The position numbers and the translations under genes were made by a program. Below the pieces are notes generated by a model. The model worked only from the letters and a program-made list of their open reading frames with translations, searched no databases and had not been told where the DNA came from. Of a stretch of DNA of 64,000 nt, positions 9,611 through 19,200 are shown one piece after another. Numbering within the stretch: the first letter of the stretch is position 1; every line of letters starts with the position of its first letter. Source of the stretch: Paracoccaceae bacterium (lineage in GTDB: Bacteria; Pseudomonadota; Alphaproteobacteria; Rhodobacterales; Rhodobacteraceae); contig JAHRVG010000028.1 of the NCBI GenBank assembly GCA_019090795.1, positions 1-64,000 on the forward strand. Reading direction: 5' to 3'.

Positions 9611-10310
9611 ATGTCAGAAAAGATAATTAAATTTGCTAACCAAAAATTAGACAAATCTCTGCAAGAAGTTGGTTCAAACAGTTTTTACAGAGGTTTAAAT
9701 GGCCAAGCTCATGGAATTCTATTTTACCAAGTACGATGCGCGTCGGCCAGAGCCGTCCGTTCCCCATTGCAAAATCTCAGAATTCGTATGGCAAACCCTT
9801 GCTACCGCAACGATTTTACTTGGTTTTTGGTACAGTTGGTGGCGCTGGACGTTCGCCTCGAACTGGGATGCGATGTGGTTTTCAATTCCGGTCGTTCTGG
9901 CCGAGACTTGTGCCTTTATCGGATTGCTATTGTTTTTCATAGTCTCAGGACAATCAACGACACGAGGCAGCAGGCTCCCCCTCAAAGCCGGGCGGATGAT
10001 TGCGTGTGCGGGTCTGAAACCTTGATAAGTGTCGATATTTTCTTGCCAACATTCAACGAAGAACCAGAGCTTATCCGATACTCGATTCGAGACGCTAAGG
10101 CAGTCACGTATCCCTTTCCTACCTTTTTACAAAACACATTGGAGAATTTCCGAGACCCGGATGTTGCTTGGGTGCAAACGCCCTAGTGGCTCTATGATAT
10201 TCCCGAGGGTCACCCACTTGACCGGGTTCTGGAGGATCGTATGGGGTGGATAGGTCGGTTGATCGGCGGCGGTTTCGCCAGAGATAAGGAGAATTATGAT
10301 GATCGACTGG
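9611..10310 (+). pseudogene. Decayed family-2 glycosyltransferase (cellulose-synthase-like)
   Basis: Three fragments of one membrane glycosyltransferase lie in order. First comes a start with a ribosome site at 9611 (about 30 residues). Then another frame from about 9699 has two transmembrane stretches (FVWQTLATATILLGFWYSWW; IPVVLAETCAFIGLLLFFIV). Then the first frame again has the GT2 entry ISVDIFLPTFNEEPEL. After TYP the catalytic core is missing (probably about 100 residues deleted), and the sequence resumes at FRDPDVAWVQTP, TAG stop, WLYDIPEGHPL and GWIGRLIGGGFARDKEN. The expected sequence at the stop is VQTPQW, so CAG has become TAG. Frameshifts, a deletion and a stop make loss of function nearly certain. 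Confidence 0.75.
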
Positions 10311-10646
10311 GTGCAGATCAGACAACTAGAGGAAGACATCGGCGAGGAGGATTTTGGTGATATCGTCAGCCTGTTTCTTGAGGAGGTCGATGAAGTTGTT
10401 GCGCAACTGAGCGAAAATCCACCCGATACAAGTGATAAGCTGGCCCCGAAACTGCATTTTCTCAAGGGCAGCGCGTATAATCTCGGTTTTAAGGCTTTTG
10501 GCGACTACTGCTCTGAGGGAGAAAAACTATCGCTGGAAGGCAAGGGAGAGGATGTGGAGATAGCGAAAATCATAACTTTATACACTGACTCAAAGGATGC
10601 ATTTTTCAGACAGGCGGCGGATCACTGTAGTTTTGTACCGGATTAG
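10296..10646 (+). CDS. HPt (histidine phosphotransfer) domain protein
   Basis: Stand-alone HPt protein of 116 residues. The phosphorylatable histidine is H54 in HFLKGSAYNLG, matching the HxLKGxxxxxG consensus, within a predicted four-helix bundle. AAGGAGAATT precedes the ATG pair. The start overlaps the end of the readable glycosyltransferase remnant in another frame, as expected if the two were once an operon. The likely partner is the receiver-PP2C protein transcribed divergently at 8256-9542, or a distant hybrid kinase such as the one at 40325-42688. Confidence 0.85.
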   Translation: MMIDWVQIRQLEEDIGEEDFGDIVSLFLEEVDEVVAQLSENPPDTSDKLAPKLHFLKGSAYNLGFKAFGDYCSEGEKLSLEGKGEDVEIAKIITLYTDSKDAFFRQAADHCSFVPD

Positions 10647-10786
10647 GGAAAAAGCCCTAGCACGATGCTGCCAATAACTTGATCCCAAGTATTTGCCCAA
10701 AGCCAAGCCATTGAGGTCTTGAATGGATTCCAATAGATAAGCGGTTAACAAGAATTAGTTCTTCCTAACCGAATGGCGATATTACC

Positions 10787-11779
10787 ATGATAGACAGGGC
10801 AAGCTCTGTAAGAGAAGTCATTGCGGTAAATTCTGACGGGCTGCTGATTTTGCAGCAGGCCTTGAAAGATCAATCCCTGACGGAGGCGCTGGAGCGCGCG
10901 CTGGCACTGATAGAACAGATGAAAGGGCGTTTGATTGTTGCAGGTGTCGGTAAGAGCGGTCTGATTGGTCGCAAGCTTGCGGCGACCTTTGCTTCTACCG
11001 GAACACCGGCGTATTTTGTGCATCCCGCCGAGGCCAGTCACGGTGATTTGGGGATGATACAGGCCGACGATGTTGTTTTAATGCTTTCTTGGTCAGGCGA
11101 AACCAAAGAGTTATACGATATCCTGAACTATACACGCCGCTTTAATGTGCCCACGATTGCGATAACCGGAGGGGCCAACAGCACTCTGGGGAAAAAAGCT
11201 GATGTGCCTCTCATTTTGCCCAAAGTGAAAGAGGCTTGCCCGCATAATCTGGCGCCAACAACTTCAACACTTTTGCAGTTGGCGCTGGGCGATGCTTTGG
11301 CCATTACCCTGCTCAAGATGCGCGGGTTCACCGAGGTCAGTTTTCGCGATTTTCATCCTGGGGGGAAATTGGGCGCAGCACTCACACCTATTAGCGACAT
11401 TATGGTTAAAGATGATGGCCTGCCAATTGTTGCTGCCACGGCAACCGTCATGCATGTGGTGGGCGAAATTTCGAAGAAATCCTATGGTATTGTCGGGGTT
11501 CTCGATGAGTCCGGCAAACTGGAGGGTGTGATTACAGACGGGGATATTCGGCGTTATCTGGAAGCCAACTCTACTGGGTCGATGCAAAAAGCAATGCTGG
11601 AAACAACGGCGCATGAGATCATGACTACCGGGTCGATTAGTTTGGCACCGGAGCGATTGTGCGCCCGTGCGCTCAGTGTTTTGCAGCAAAACAAAATCTC
11701 AGCTGCTTTTGTCGTCGAGGGTGGGAAACCCGTAGGTCTGGTGGCGCTTATTCAGCTATTGCAGCTTGGCGTTGCCTAA
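10787..11779 (+). CDS. kdsD: Arabinose-5-phosphate isomerase (KpsF/GutQ family)
   Basis: Interconverts ribulose-5-phosphate and arabinose-5-phosphate, the first committed step towards Kdo of LPS. The 330-residue protein has an N-terminal SIS domain (about 40-175: GVGKSGLIGRKLAATFASTG, HPAEASHGDLGMI, LSWSGETKE) and a C-terminal pair of CBS domains (about 205-325). The waaA and lpxK genes follow at once, supporting a Kdo/lipid A role rather than sugar-alcohol metabolism. No clear Shine-Dalgarno precedes the ATG. Confidence 0.9.
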   Translation: MIDRASSVREVIAVNSDGLLILQQALKDQSLTEALERALALIEQMKGRLIVAGVGKSGLIGRKLAATFASTGTPAYFVHPAEASHGDLGMIQADDVVLMLSWSGETKELYDILNYTRRFNVPTIAITGGANSTLGKKADVPLILPKVKEACPHNLAPTTSTLLQLALGDALAITLLKMRGFTEVSFRDFHPGGKLGAALTPISDIMVKDDGLPIVAATATVMHVVGEISKKSYGIVGVLDESGKLEGVITDGDIRRYLEANSTGSMQKAMLETTAHEIMTTGSISLAPERLCARALSVLQQNKISAAFVVEGGKPVGLVALIQLLQLGVA

Positions 11780-11841
11780 AACCTATGCAAAACTTTCAGA
11801 GTGGGGATCAAAAAAACCGGAGCAGTCGCGCAAGGTAGGGC

Positions 11842-13155
11842 ATGTCGGAAAAGGCTTCTGATCAGAAATCACTAGGCCTTTCGGTCTATTCGGGCTTGGC
11901 AAAATACGCCTCGCCTTTGGCCGAGCGCCGTGCGCAACGATCTGTTGAAAAAGGTGAAGAGGACGCTGTCCGGATTCAGGAACGTTACGGTAATTCCTCT
12001 ATTGTGCGGGCCGATGGGTTGTTGTTCTGGTTACACAGTTCTGACTTGGGCCATTCATTGGGTTTGATGGGGTTGATGGGCCGATTAAAGGCGGTTTACC
12101 CTGACGCGACGTTTCTATTAACAACCTCTGAGCGGGTTTCGGAGCAGGTAATGGCCGTCCGTTTGCCGATAGGCGCGATACATCAATATGTGCCGTATGA
12201 TATTCCCCGTGCTGTGGAATCTTTTCTGGCGCACTGGCAACCGGATATTTGCCTCTGGGTAGAAGACCGGTTGATGCCCGTTTTGTTCCAGGAAACGATT
12301 ACAAGGAACATTCCGGCGCTGTACCTGAACGCCGACGCGCAGAGTCGTTCCTTTCGGCGTTTACGGTGGATGCCGGGTGTGGCCAGTTCTGTGATGAACC
12401 TGTTTTCGGCGATATTGGCGATAGACGAAGAAGCAGCAAGCGGGTTGCAAAAGCTAGGGGCAAGTCCGGATAAAATATCGGTTGCAGGTGTCCTGAGAGA
12501 AGGCTCGGTTCCGCTGCCTGCAAATGAAGCGATGCGTTCGCATGTTGCGCGGCAACTACAGGGTCGCCCCGTTTGGTTGGCAGTTCATGTGAACGAATCT
12601 GAAGAAGACATGGTGATTGAGGCGCATAAGATGGCCCAACGATCTACCCACCGATTGCTTTCCATTATATCGCCACTGAAGCCTGAGCGGATTAAAGGGC
12701 TATCGGCCAAGTTGGTGGACAGCGACCTCAATTTTATTTGCCGGTCAGATTGGTCGAGTTTGACGCCATTGACCGAAGTTTTGCTGGCAGATGTTCCCAA
12801 TGAGCTGGGTTTATGGTACCGGATTGCATCGGTGTCACTGGTTGGAAACTCGCTAACCAGCGAAGGCAGGGGGGGGAATCCAGATGAGCCTGCGGCTCTG
12901 GGGTCTGCAATCATTCACGGTCCTCATGTCGAAGATTTTGCGGATAGCTTTTTCCGGCTGGCAAGCGTTGGAGCTGCCGTGGAAATTTTGACAGTGGAGT
13001 CTCTGGCCGAAGTAATAAGTGAACTAATGTCACCGGACAAAGCTGCAGAAATGGCGCATGCGGCTTGGGTTGCGAATTCGGAAGGGGCAGAAGTTACCGA
13101 TCAGGTCATCGAGATGGTGGTTGAACTACTTGGACCGCAAGGGGATGAGGCATGA
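11842..13155 (+). CDS. waaA: 3-deoxy-D-manno-octulosonic acid (Kdo) transferase
   Basis: Glycosyltransferase family 30 enzyme of 437 residues that attaches Kdo to lipid IV-A at the inner membrane. It shows LFWLHSSDLGHSLGLMGLM, a divergent form of the family's GEVxA region, a Rossmann-type donor domain after about residue 240 and the late ANELGLWYRIASVSLVGNSL motif containing the family's ELGLWYRIA segment. The stop overlaps the lpxK start as ATGA, so the two are translationally coupled. Confidence 0.9.
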   Translation: MSEKASDQKSLGLSVYSGLAKYASPLAERRAQRSVEKGEEDAVRIQERYGNSSIVRADGLLFWLHSSDLGHSLGLMGLMGRLKAVYPDATFLLTTSERVSEQVMAVRLPIGAIHQYVPYDIPRAVESFLAHWQPDICLWVEDRLMPVLFQETITRNIPALYLNADAQSRSFRRLRWMPGVASSVMNLFSAILAIDEEAASGLQKLGASPDKISVAGVLREGSVPLPANEAMRSHVARQLQGRPVWLAVHVNESEEDMVIEAHKMAQRSTHRLLSIISPLKPERIKGLSAKLVDSDLNFICRSDWSSLTPLTEVLLADVPNELGLWYRIASVSLVGNSLTSEGRGGNPDEPAALGSAIIHGPHVEDFADSFFRLASVGAAVEILTVESLAEVISELMSPDKAAEMAHAAWVANSEGAEVTDQVIEMVVELLGPQGDEA

Positions 13156-14141
13156 AGCCACCGTTGTTCTGGAACATGCCACCGGGTCAGGCAGGCATCT
13201 GGCCCGCGCTGATGGCTCCCCTTTCTTGGCTGTGGAAATCTGTTTCCGCGCGCCGTTGGGCCAAAGGTATGCATACCCGAATATCGGTTCCTGTGGTGTG
13301 CGTCGGCAATATCAATCTTGGCGGCACCGGGAAAACGCCAACTGTGATTGAGGTCGTTAGGCAGTTGTCGGATATCGGAAAGGTTGCCCATGTCGTTAGC
13401 AGGGGGTACGGCGGGGCATTGCAGGGGCCGGTGCGGGTTGATCCCGGAAAACACTCGGCAAATGAAGTGGGCGATGAACCGTTGTTACTGGCAGCATTTA
13501 CCCCGTGCTGGATCGCAAAAGACCGGGCCGCGGGGGCGCAAGCGGCTGTTGCCGCCGGGGCAGAGGTGATTGTTCTGGATGACGGTATGCAAAATCCGGC
13601 ATTGGACAAAGACCTGACAATAATGGTGGTCGATGCGCAAACAGGCTTTGGCAACGGGCGTGTATTTCCGGCAGGCCCCCTGCGCCAACAGATCTGTGAG
13701 GGCGTTTCCCGAAGTGATATAATACTGACAATTGGTACAACCGAGGCGCAAGAGCAGTTTCAGAGCCGTTGGGGAGGATTGTTGGAGGACAAGTCCATTT
13801 CCGGTGCTCTGGTCGCGCTGCAAACTGGTATGGACTGGCGTGGTTTGCGTGCTTTGGCGTTTGCAGGAATTGGCAGGCCGCAAAAGTTTTTTGACACACT
13901 TCGTGCACAGGGCGCAGAGATTGTGGGGCATCACAGCTTTTCTGATCATCAGAAACTGTCAAATGTACTTTTGACACGGCTTGAGAAAGAAGCAAACACG
14001 CTTGGTGCGCAGTTGGTAACAACCGAGAAAGATGCCGCGCGGCTGCCAGCATCTTTCCAGCAAAAAGTGTTAACTCTTCCTGTGCGTCTTGAGTTGGGGA
14101 ACCCCGAGAAATTGGTTGAGGCGTTGCGTAAATTGTTTTGA
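13152..14141 (+). CDS. lpxK: Tetraacyldisaccharide 4'-kinase
   Basis: Membrane-associated P-loop kinase that phosphorylates the 4' position of the lipid A disaccharide. The 329-residue protein has the LpxK P-loop GNINLGGTGKTP, the SRGYGG motif, DPGKHSANEVGDEPLLLA and VLDDGMQNP, all family signatures. It overlaps waaA by four bases and ends the Kdo/lipid A operon. Confidence 0.92.
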   Translation: MKPPLFWNMPPGQAGIWPALMAPLSWLWKSVSARRWAKGMHTRISVPVVCVGNINLGGTGKTPTVIEVVRQLSDIGKVAHVVSRGYGGALQGPVRVDPGKHSANEVGDEPLLLAAFTPCWIAKDRAAGAQAAVAAGAEVIVLDDGMQNPALDKDLTIMVVDAQTGFGNGRVFPAGPLRQQICEGVSRSDIILTIGTTEAQEQFQSRWGGLLEDKSISGALVALQTGMDWRGLRALAFAGIGRPQKFFDTLRAQGAEIVGHHSFSDHQKLSNVLLTRLEKEANTLGAQLVTTEKDAARLPASFQQKVLTLPVRLELGNPEKLVEALRKLF

Positions 14142-14283
14142 GCATCGGGACGCAAAACAAATACCTTAACTTTTTTTGAATTATCGTATATGAGTATTGG
14201 AATGTGTTGAAGGCGCGGAATTTCTACGACACCATCAACAACCTGCTGGTCTCGAGTTTTGACCTGAAGTTTAGGAGCTTTTC

Positions 14284-14709
14284 ATGTATCGACGCGTTAG
14301 CAGCAGCCGTTTTATTGCCTTTGCAACGATTGGCATTGTTATCGTCATGGCCGTGTTTACTTGGGTCATGTACGGCATGGCGCAGCGCGTATTTGTGATG
14401 ACTGATATAATGGTTGAGCTGAACCAAAGCATAAAATCTATGGTGGGAACCCAAGAAAGCATGACGGCGGATATTCATGCCATGGCGCTGAAGTTTGATA
14501 CGATGAATACAAGTATGGTCAAAATGAATAAGAATGTCGGCGATATGAACACCAGCATTGCGGGCATGTCACATAACATAGAAACGATGTCGAAAACGAT
14601 GCAGGTGATGACTGTAAGCGTAAATCGGATGACCCGTGACATTGGTCAGGCTTCCTATGCGTTTTCCCAACCAATGTCTTATATGTGGGGAAACCCGTTT
14701 CCCTTTTAG
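14284..14709 (+). CDS. Small anchored coiled-coil protein, function unknown
   Basis: Unrecognised 141-residue protein with a good ribosome site (TTAGGAGC) before the ATG. One transmembrane helix at about residues 10-30 (IAFATIGIVIVMAVFTWVMY) is followed by a long methionine-rich heptad-like region (about 40-125) with repeated NTSM/NMNTS/MSHNIETM units, and a short aromatic tail ending in NPFPF. The architecture suggests an inner-membrane anchor with a periplasmic coiled coil. It precedes the RND cluster on the same strand but is separated from it by 329 bases carrying an independent promoter-like site. Confidence 0.75.
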   Translation: MYRRVSSSRFIAFATIGIVIVMAVFTWVMYGMAQRVFVMTDIMVELNQSIKSMVGTQESMTADIHAMALKFDTMNTSMVKMNKNVGDMNTSIAGMSHNIETMSKTMQVMTVSVNRMTRDIGQASYAFSQPMSYMWGNPFPF

Positions 14710-14888
14710 GCCCCAGTGCGAAATTGTTGAAATTGGCACCCAAAACATTCCAAAAACGCGAGGTCTAAAGCCTGCGAATCACTGCAGGTTGAAATCTGGG
14801 TTGAGTCGGATTGAGAGCGATTTTCGGCAGATTTCCGCAAATTGGCCAGTTTAATCTACCAAAACTACAAAATTTCTCTACAAATAAC

Positions 14889-14916
14889 AATACATTCAAA
14901 TATCTAAATATAAAAA
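14889..14916 (+). promoter_or_regulatory. Putative promoter with ATTC-N8-AAAT operator (site A)
   Basis: ATTCAAATATCTAAAT at 14894-14909 lies in a TACATTCAA context between an AATACA -35-like hexamer and a TAAAAA -10-like hexamer 16 bp apart, 120-150 bp upstream of the RND adaptor. The same element recurs at 26154, 53245 and 53276. The rest of the 14710-15038 gap is AT-rich at its right end and holds no gene that I can see. Confidence 0.5.
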
Positions 14917-15038
14917 TGCTTTAAAAGAAGAATGCATTATGGTAAATGCAATTTACTGAAGTTTCGGATGTGATGAAAAAATAGCCGCGGAAAAGTTAAA
15001 AAAAGACCACCATTAAAGCTGAAATACTGGGGAGTGTT

Positions 15039-16196
15039 ATGAAGCCTTTGAATTGTATTACACGTACGTTTAGTGCGTCGTTAGCGATCACAACCTTGCT
15101 TTTTGCTGGTGGGTATAGTGCGGTTGCTCAAAACAACGGGGCGCAGTATCAAGTTGTGCCAGTGACCGTTTCGCAGGTTGGTGGTGACGCAACAGTTGGT
15201 GGTACGGTAATTCCCTTTAAAGAGGTCACGCTCACAGCGCAAATTCCCGGTCGCGTCACATTTATGGCAGGCATCGAAGGGTATCGCGCAGCGGATGGTG
15301 AAATTCTGATTAGAATCGGAGACGACGAAATTCAGGCGCGCCGTCGCGCTGCGTCGGCGCAAATCTATCAAGCGGAGTCGGCCCTGCGCAATTCTCAGAT
15401 GCAGTATTCGCGCGAACTGTATTCTCCCCGGACCAATTCTCTTACCAACATTCCCGGGATGGGGCTGCCATCCATGTTTGATCAATTTTTCACCCGTGGG
15501 TTCTCGAATTCGATGGGGCAATCGGATTCTGGGTTTGAGCGTCAGGCTGATCTATATGCGCAGGGCGCTGGCATTAGTCAGGCCCAAAGTGCGTTAATGC
15601 AGGCGCAGGCAAACCTCGAAGCTCTTGATGCCCGTTTGCGCGATGCCAATGCGGTGGCTCCGTTTGATGGCGTGGTTGTTCAAAAGATGGTTGAAGTCGG
15701 CGATACAGTTCAACCGGGAATGCCGCTGATCAAATATGCTTTCACAGACTATCTGCGTATCGTTGCGTATGTTCCTGTGCGGCTGGCCTCTGGCTTAAGT
15801 GTTGGCATGATTGTACCCGCCCGAATTGATGCAGCAGGCGGCGAAGTTGAGGCACGGGTGGCGCAGGTTTTTCCAGTCGCCGACCCAGTTCGCCACACGG
15901 TCAAGGTTAAATTTGATCTACCGAATGATACGGTCGGTGGCCCCGGCATGTATGTAGAGGTAACAGTACCTGATAATTCGGTTCCAACCCGCTCGCAAGC
16001 TGCAATCCCAGCAGAGGCACTGGTTTGGCGAGGAAGCCTGCCGTCGGTGTTTGTGCTTCAAGGCGGCAAGCCAATCCTAAAGCTGGTACGTGTTGGCTAT
16101 CCAACCTCTGATGGCCGCGTTGCTGTAATGTCTGGTCTAAGCGGTGGCGAACAAGTCATTCTCAACCCTCCTGCAAATCTGGTTTCTGGTGAGTAA
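15039..16196 (+). CDS. RND efflux periplasmic adaptor (HlyD/AcrA family)
   Basis: Membrane-fusion protein of 385 residues with an N-terminal signal sequence (ASLAITTLLFAGGYSAVAQ). It shows a split biotinyl-lipoyl domain (TLTAQIPGRVTFM ... VAPFDGVVVQKMVEVGDTV), an alpha-hairpin rich in Gln/Ala, and beta-barrel and membrane-proximal parts. The hairpin region carries an uncommon Gly/Phe/Asn-rich insert (about residues 130-170: MGLPSMFDQFFTRGFSNSMG). It is paired with the RND pump 32 bases downstream. No outer-membrane TolC-like partner lies nearby. AT-rich DNA with site A lies upstream. Confidence 0.88.
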   Translation: MKPLNCITRTFSASLAITTLLFAGGYSAVAQNNGAQYQVVPVTVSQVGGDATVGGTVIPFKEVTLTAQIPGRVTFMAGIEGYRAADGEILIRIGDDEIQARRRAASAQIYQAESALRNSQMQYSRELYSPRTNSLTNIPGMGLPSMFDQFFTRGFSNSMGQSDSGFERQADLYAQGAGISQAQSALMQAQANLEALDARLRDANAVAPFDGVVVQKMVEVGDTVQPGMPLIKYAFTDYLRIVAYVPVRLASGLSVGMIVPARIDAAGGEVEARVAQVFPVADPVRHTVKVKFDLPNDTVGGPGMYVEVTVPDNSVPTRSQAAIPAEALVWRGSLPSVFVLQGGKPILKLVRVGYPTSDGRVAVMSGLSGGEQVILNPPANLVSGE

Positions 16197-16228
16197 CAGA
16201 AACTGAACAGGAAAACGGGGAGGACGTT

Positions 16229-19200
16229 ATGACTGACAAAAACAATCAAACACAAGCGAACAAAACGGTTTTGACCACCAAACTTGGTTTAGCTGGCAAC
16301 TTGGCCAAAAGCTTTATCAATTCACCATTGGCACCATTGCTACTGCTCGCCTGTCTTGGGCTGGGTCTCATGGGCCTGATCCTGACCCCACGTCAGGAAG
16401 ACCCGCAAATTTCGGTGCCCATGGTTGATATCTTCTTTTCCTACCAAGGCGCCTCTTCCGATCAGGTGGCCTCGCTTGCTACCGATCCGCTCGAACGGAT
16501 GATGTCGGAAATTCAAGGTGTAAAGCACGTTTATTCGGTTTCTCAGCGTAACGGTGCGATTGTAACCGTGCAATTTGAAGTGGGCGAGGAACTTGGCCCC
16601 TCTTTGGTAAAGCTGAACGACAAAATTCAGTCAAATCTGGACAGAATTCCCCCCGGTGTTTCCATGCCGCTGATCCGCCCAAAAGGCGTTGACGAGGTAC
16701 CTGTCGTGACCCTGACCTTGTGGTCGCATCTTGTTGACGAGGCATCTTTGCGCTCTCTTGGTCTTGATGTGTTGCAGCGCCTGAAAGAGGTCAAGGACAC
16801 CTCGCAAAGCTTCATTGTCGGTGGTCGCTCAGATGCCATTCGGGTCGAAGTCTTTCCAGAACGCCTTGCTGGTTTTGGCATTGGCCTAGATCAATTGGCG
16901 CAAACAATTCGAACCGCAAATGCGGAGCGGGCAGTCGGAAATGCCGAGATGGGGGATTTATCCTTCTCGCTGATGACAGGTTCTTTTCTAAACAACGCTC
17001 GCGATATTGAAAACCTGATGATCGGAACCAACAGCGGCGAACCTATATATATCCGCGATGTGGCATTGGTTACGGAATCTACTGACGATGCTACAAGTAT
17101 GGTTTCCTATTATACAGGGCCGGCTTACGGGACTGAAATCGGCGGTGATACAGCCAATAGAGCGACATCGGAACGCGCTCCGGTTGGCGCATCGGCCGTG
17201 ACGATAGCCGTTTCCAAGAAAAGCGGTTCCAACGGTGTGAGTGTAGCCTCCGATGTCTTGGCCCACATGGATCATCTAGAGGGAACATTGATCCCAGAGA
17301 GTGTACATGTCGAGGTAACCCGGAACTACGGCGAAACCGCCAATGAAAAAGTAAACGAACTGATTTTCAAGTTGTTCGTCGTCACAGGTGCGGTGACTCT
17401 GCTGATCTGGCTTGCGCTGGGCCTGCGGGCGGCAGTGGTGGTGCTGATTGTGATACCTGTAGTGATCCTGCTGACCGTGTTTTCGGCATGGCTTATGGGG
17501 TACACAATCGACAGGGTGTCCCTGTTTGCGTTGATCTTTTCCATCGGTATTCTGGTGGATGACGCCATTGTGGTGGTCGAGAACATCTATCGTCGCTGGC
17601 TGCAAGATGGCGCAATGGAGGACAGCATCAGCGTGGATGCGGTGCGCGAAGTTGGCAACCCGACCATTCTGGCAACCTTTACCGTGATCGCGGCGTTGTT
17701 GCCGATGGGTTTTGTGACTGGAATGATGGGCCCCTATATGCAGCCCATCCCGGCACTGGGTTCGGTTGCCATGCTGTTGTCTTTGTTCGCGGCTTTTATC
17801 TTCACCCCCTGGCTGGCCCGGCGCATCCGCCCATCGCTGGAAAAACTGGACAAGATGCAGGCCAGCGAACACCGGCAGGCTGAATGGCTGAACAATTTTT
17901 TCACGGCGCTTCTTGTGCCGCTGATCACCAAACGTCTTGTCGGCTGGTTATTCGCTGCGGGTCTGCTGCTTACTTTCGGCCTCAGCTTGTTCTTGTTCAA
18001 AACCACTGACGTTACCGTCAAAATGCTGCCCAAGGACAACAAGCCCGAATTCAACGTCACAATCAACATGCCAGAAGGCACAGCCTTGCCGATCACTGCG
18101 AATGTGATTGCGATGTTGGCGAATGAACTGCGTAAAATGCCTGAAGTGGTGGCATTGCAGAGCTATACGGGCACGGCATCACCTTTTAATTTTAATGGCT
18201 TGGTGCGCCATACCTATTTGCGTGATCGCAGTTGGCAGGGTGACATTCAGGTTCAGATTGTAGACAAAGCTGACCGTGATCGCTCCTCCGAAGACTTGGC
18301 TGTATTCGCGCGCGGGGCGCTGACTCCCATAGCGGTCGCGCTGGGCGCAAACATTGAAGTTATCGAAATGCCCCCCGGTCCGCCGGTATTACAAACCATG
18401 GTCGCCGAGATTTATGGCCCCAACAACGAAACCCGCCGCCAAGTGGCCGCAGACGTGGCCGATATGTTCCGCAAAGCAGAATCAATTGTGGACGTCGACA
18501 CCTTTATGCAGGCCCCTTATCAAAGCTGGCGCTTTTTGGTGAACCGTGAAAAGGCGTCGCGCCGGGGTGTGTCGGTCAATGACATCAACCGACAGTTGGA
18601 AATGGCCATGGGCGGTTTCAAGCTGGGTGATGTCAAAGTTGAACGCGCGCTGGAACCCAAGTTCATCTACTTGCAAATGCCCCTTGCTCTGCGGGGCCAG
18701 TTTGGGCGTCTTGGCCAATTGCCGGTGCCAACGGCAACTGGGGAAATGATTCCTTTGACTGAACTTGGTCATTTTGAACCCTTTGAGGTAGATGCGCCGG
18801 TTTATCATAAAGACTTGCGCGCGGTCGAATTCGTGACCGGTGAAGCTGCGGGTCGGCTGGCGGCACCGATTTATGGTATTCTTGAAATGGAGGGATTGCT
18901 GGACAGCTATACTTCTCCCGATGGTGTGCGGGTTGATACCAACTATATTTCGGCGCCTGAAACCGACCTCCAATCCGCCATTGAATGGACAGGTGAGTGG
19001 ACCGTGACATATGTGACCTTCCGCGACATGGGCATAGCTTTTGGTGTTGCGCTGATCCTGATTTATATCCTCGTCGTTTGGGAATTTGGCAACTTTACCA
19101 TGCCTGCCATTGTGATGTTTCCGATCCCGCTGACATTGATCGGGATCGTTCCCGGCCACTGGTTGTTTGGGGCATCCTTTACCGCGACCTCCATGATCGG

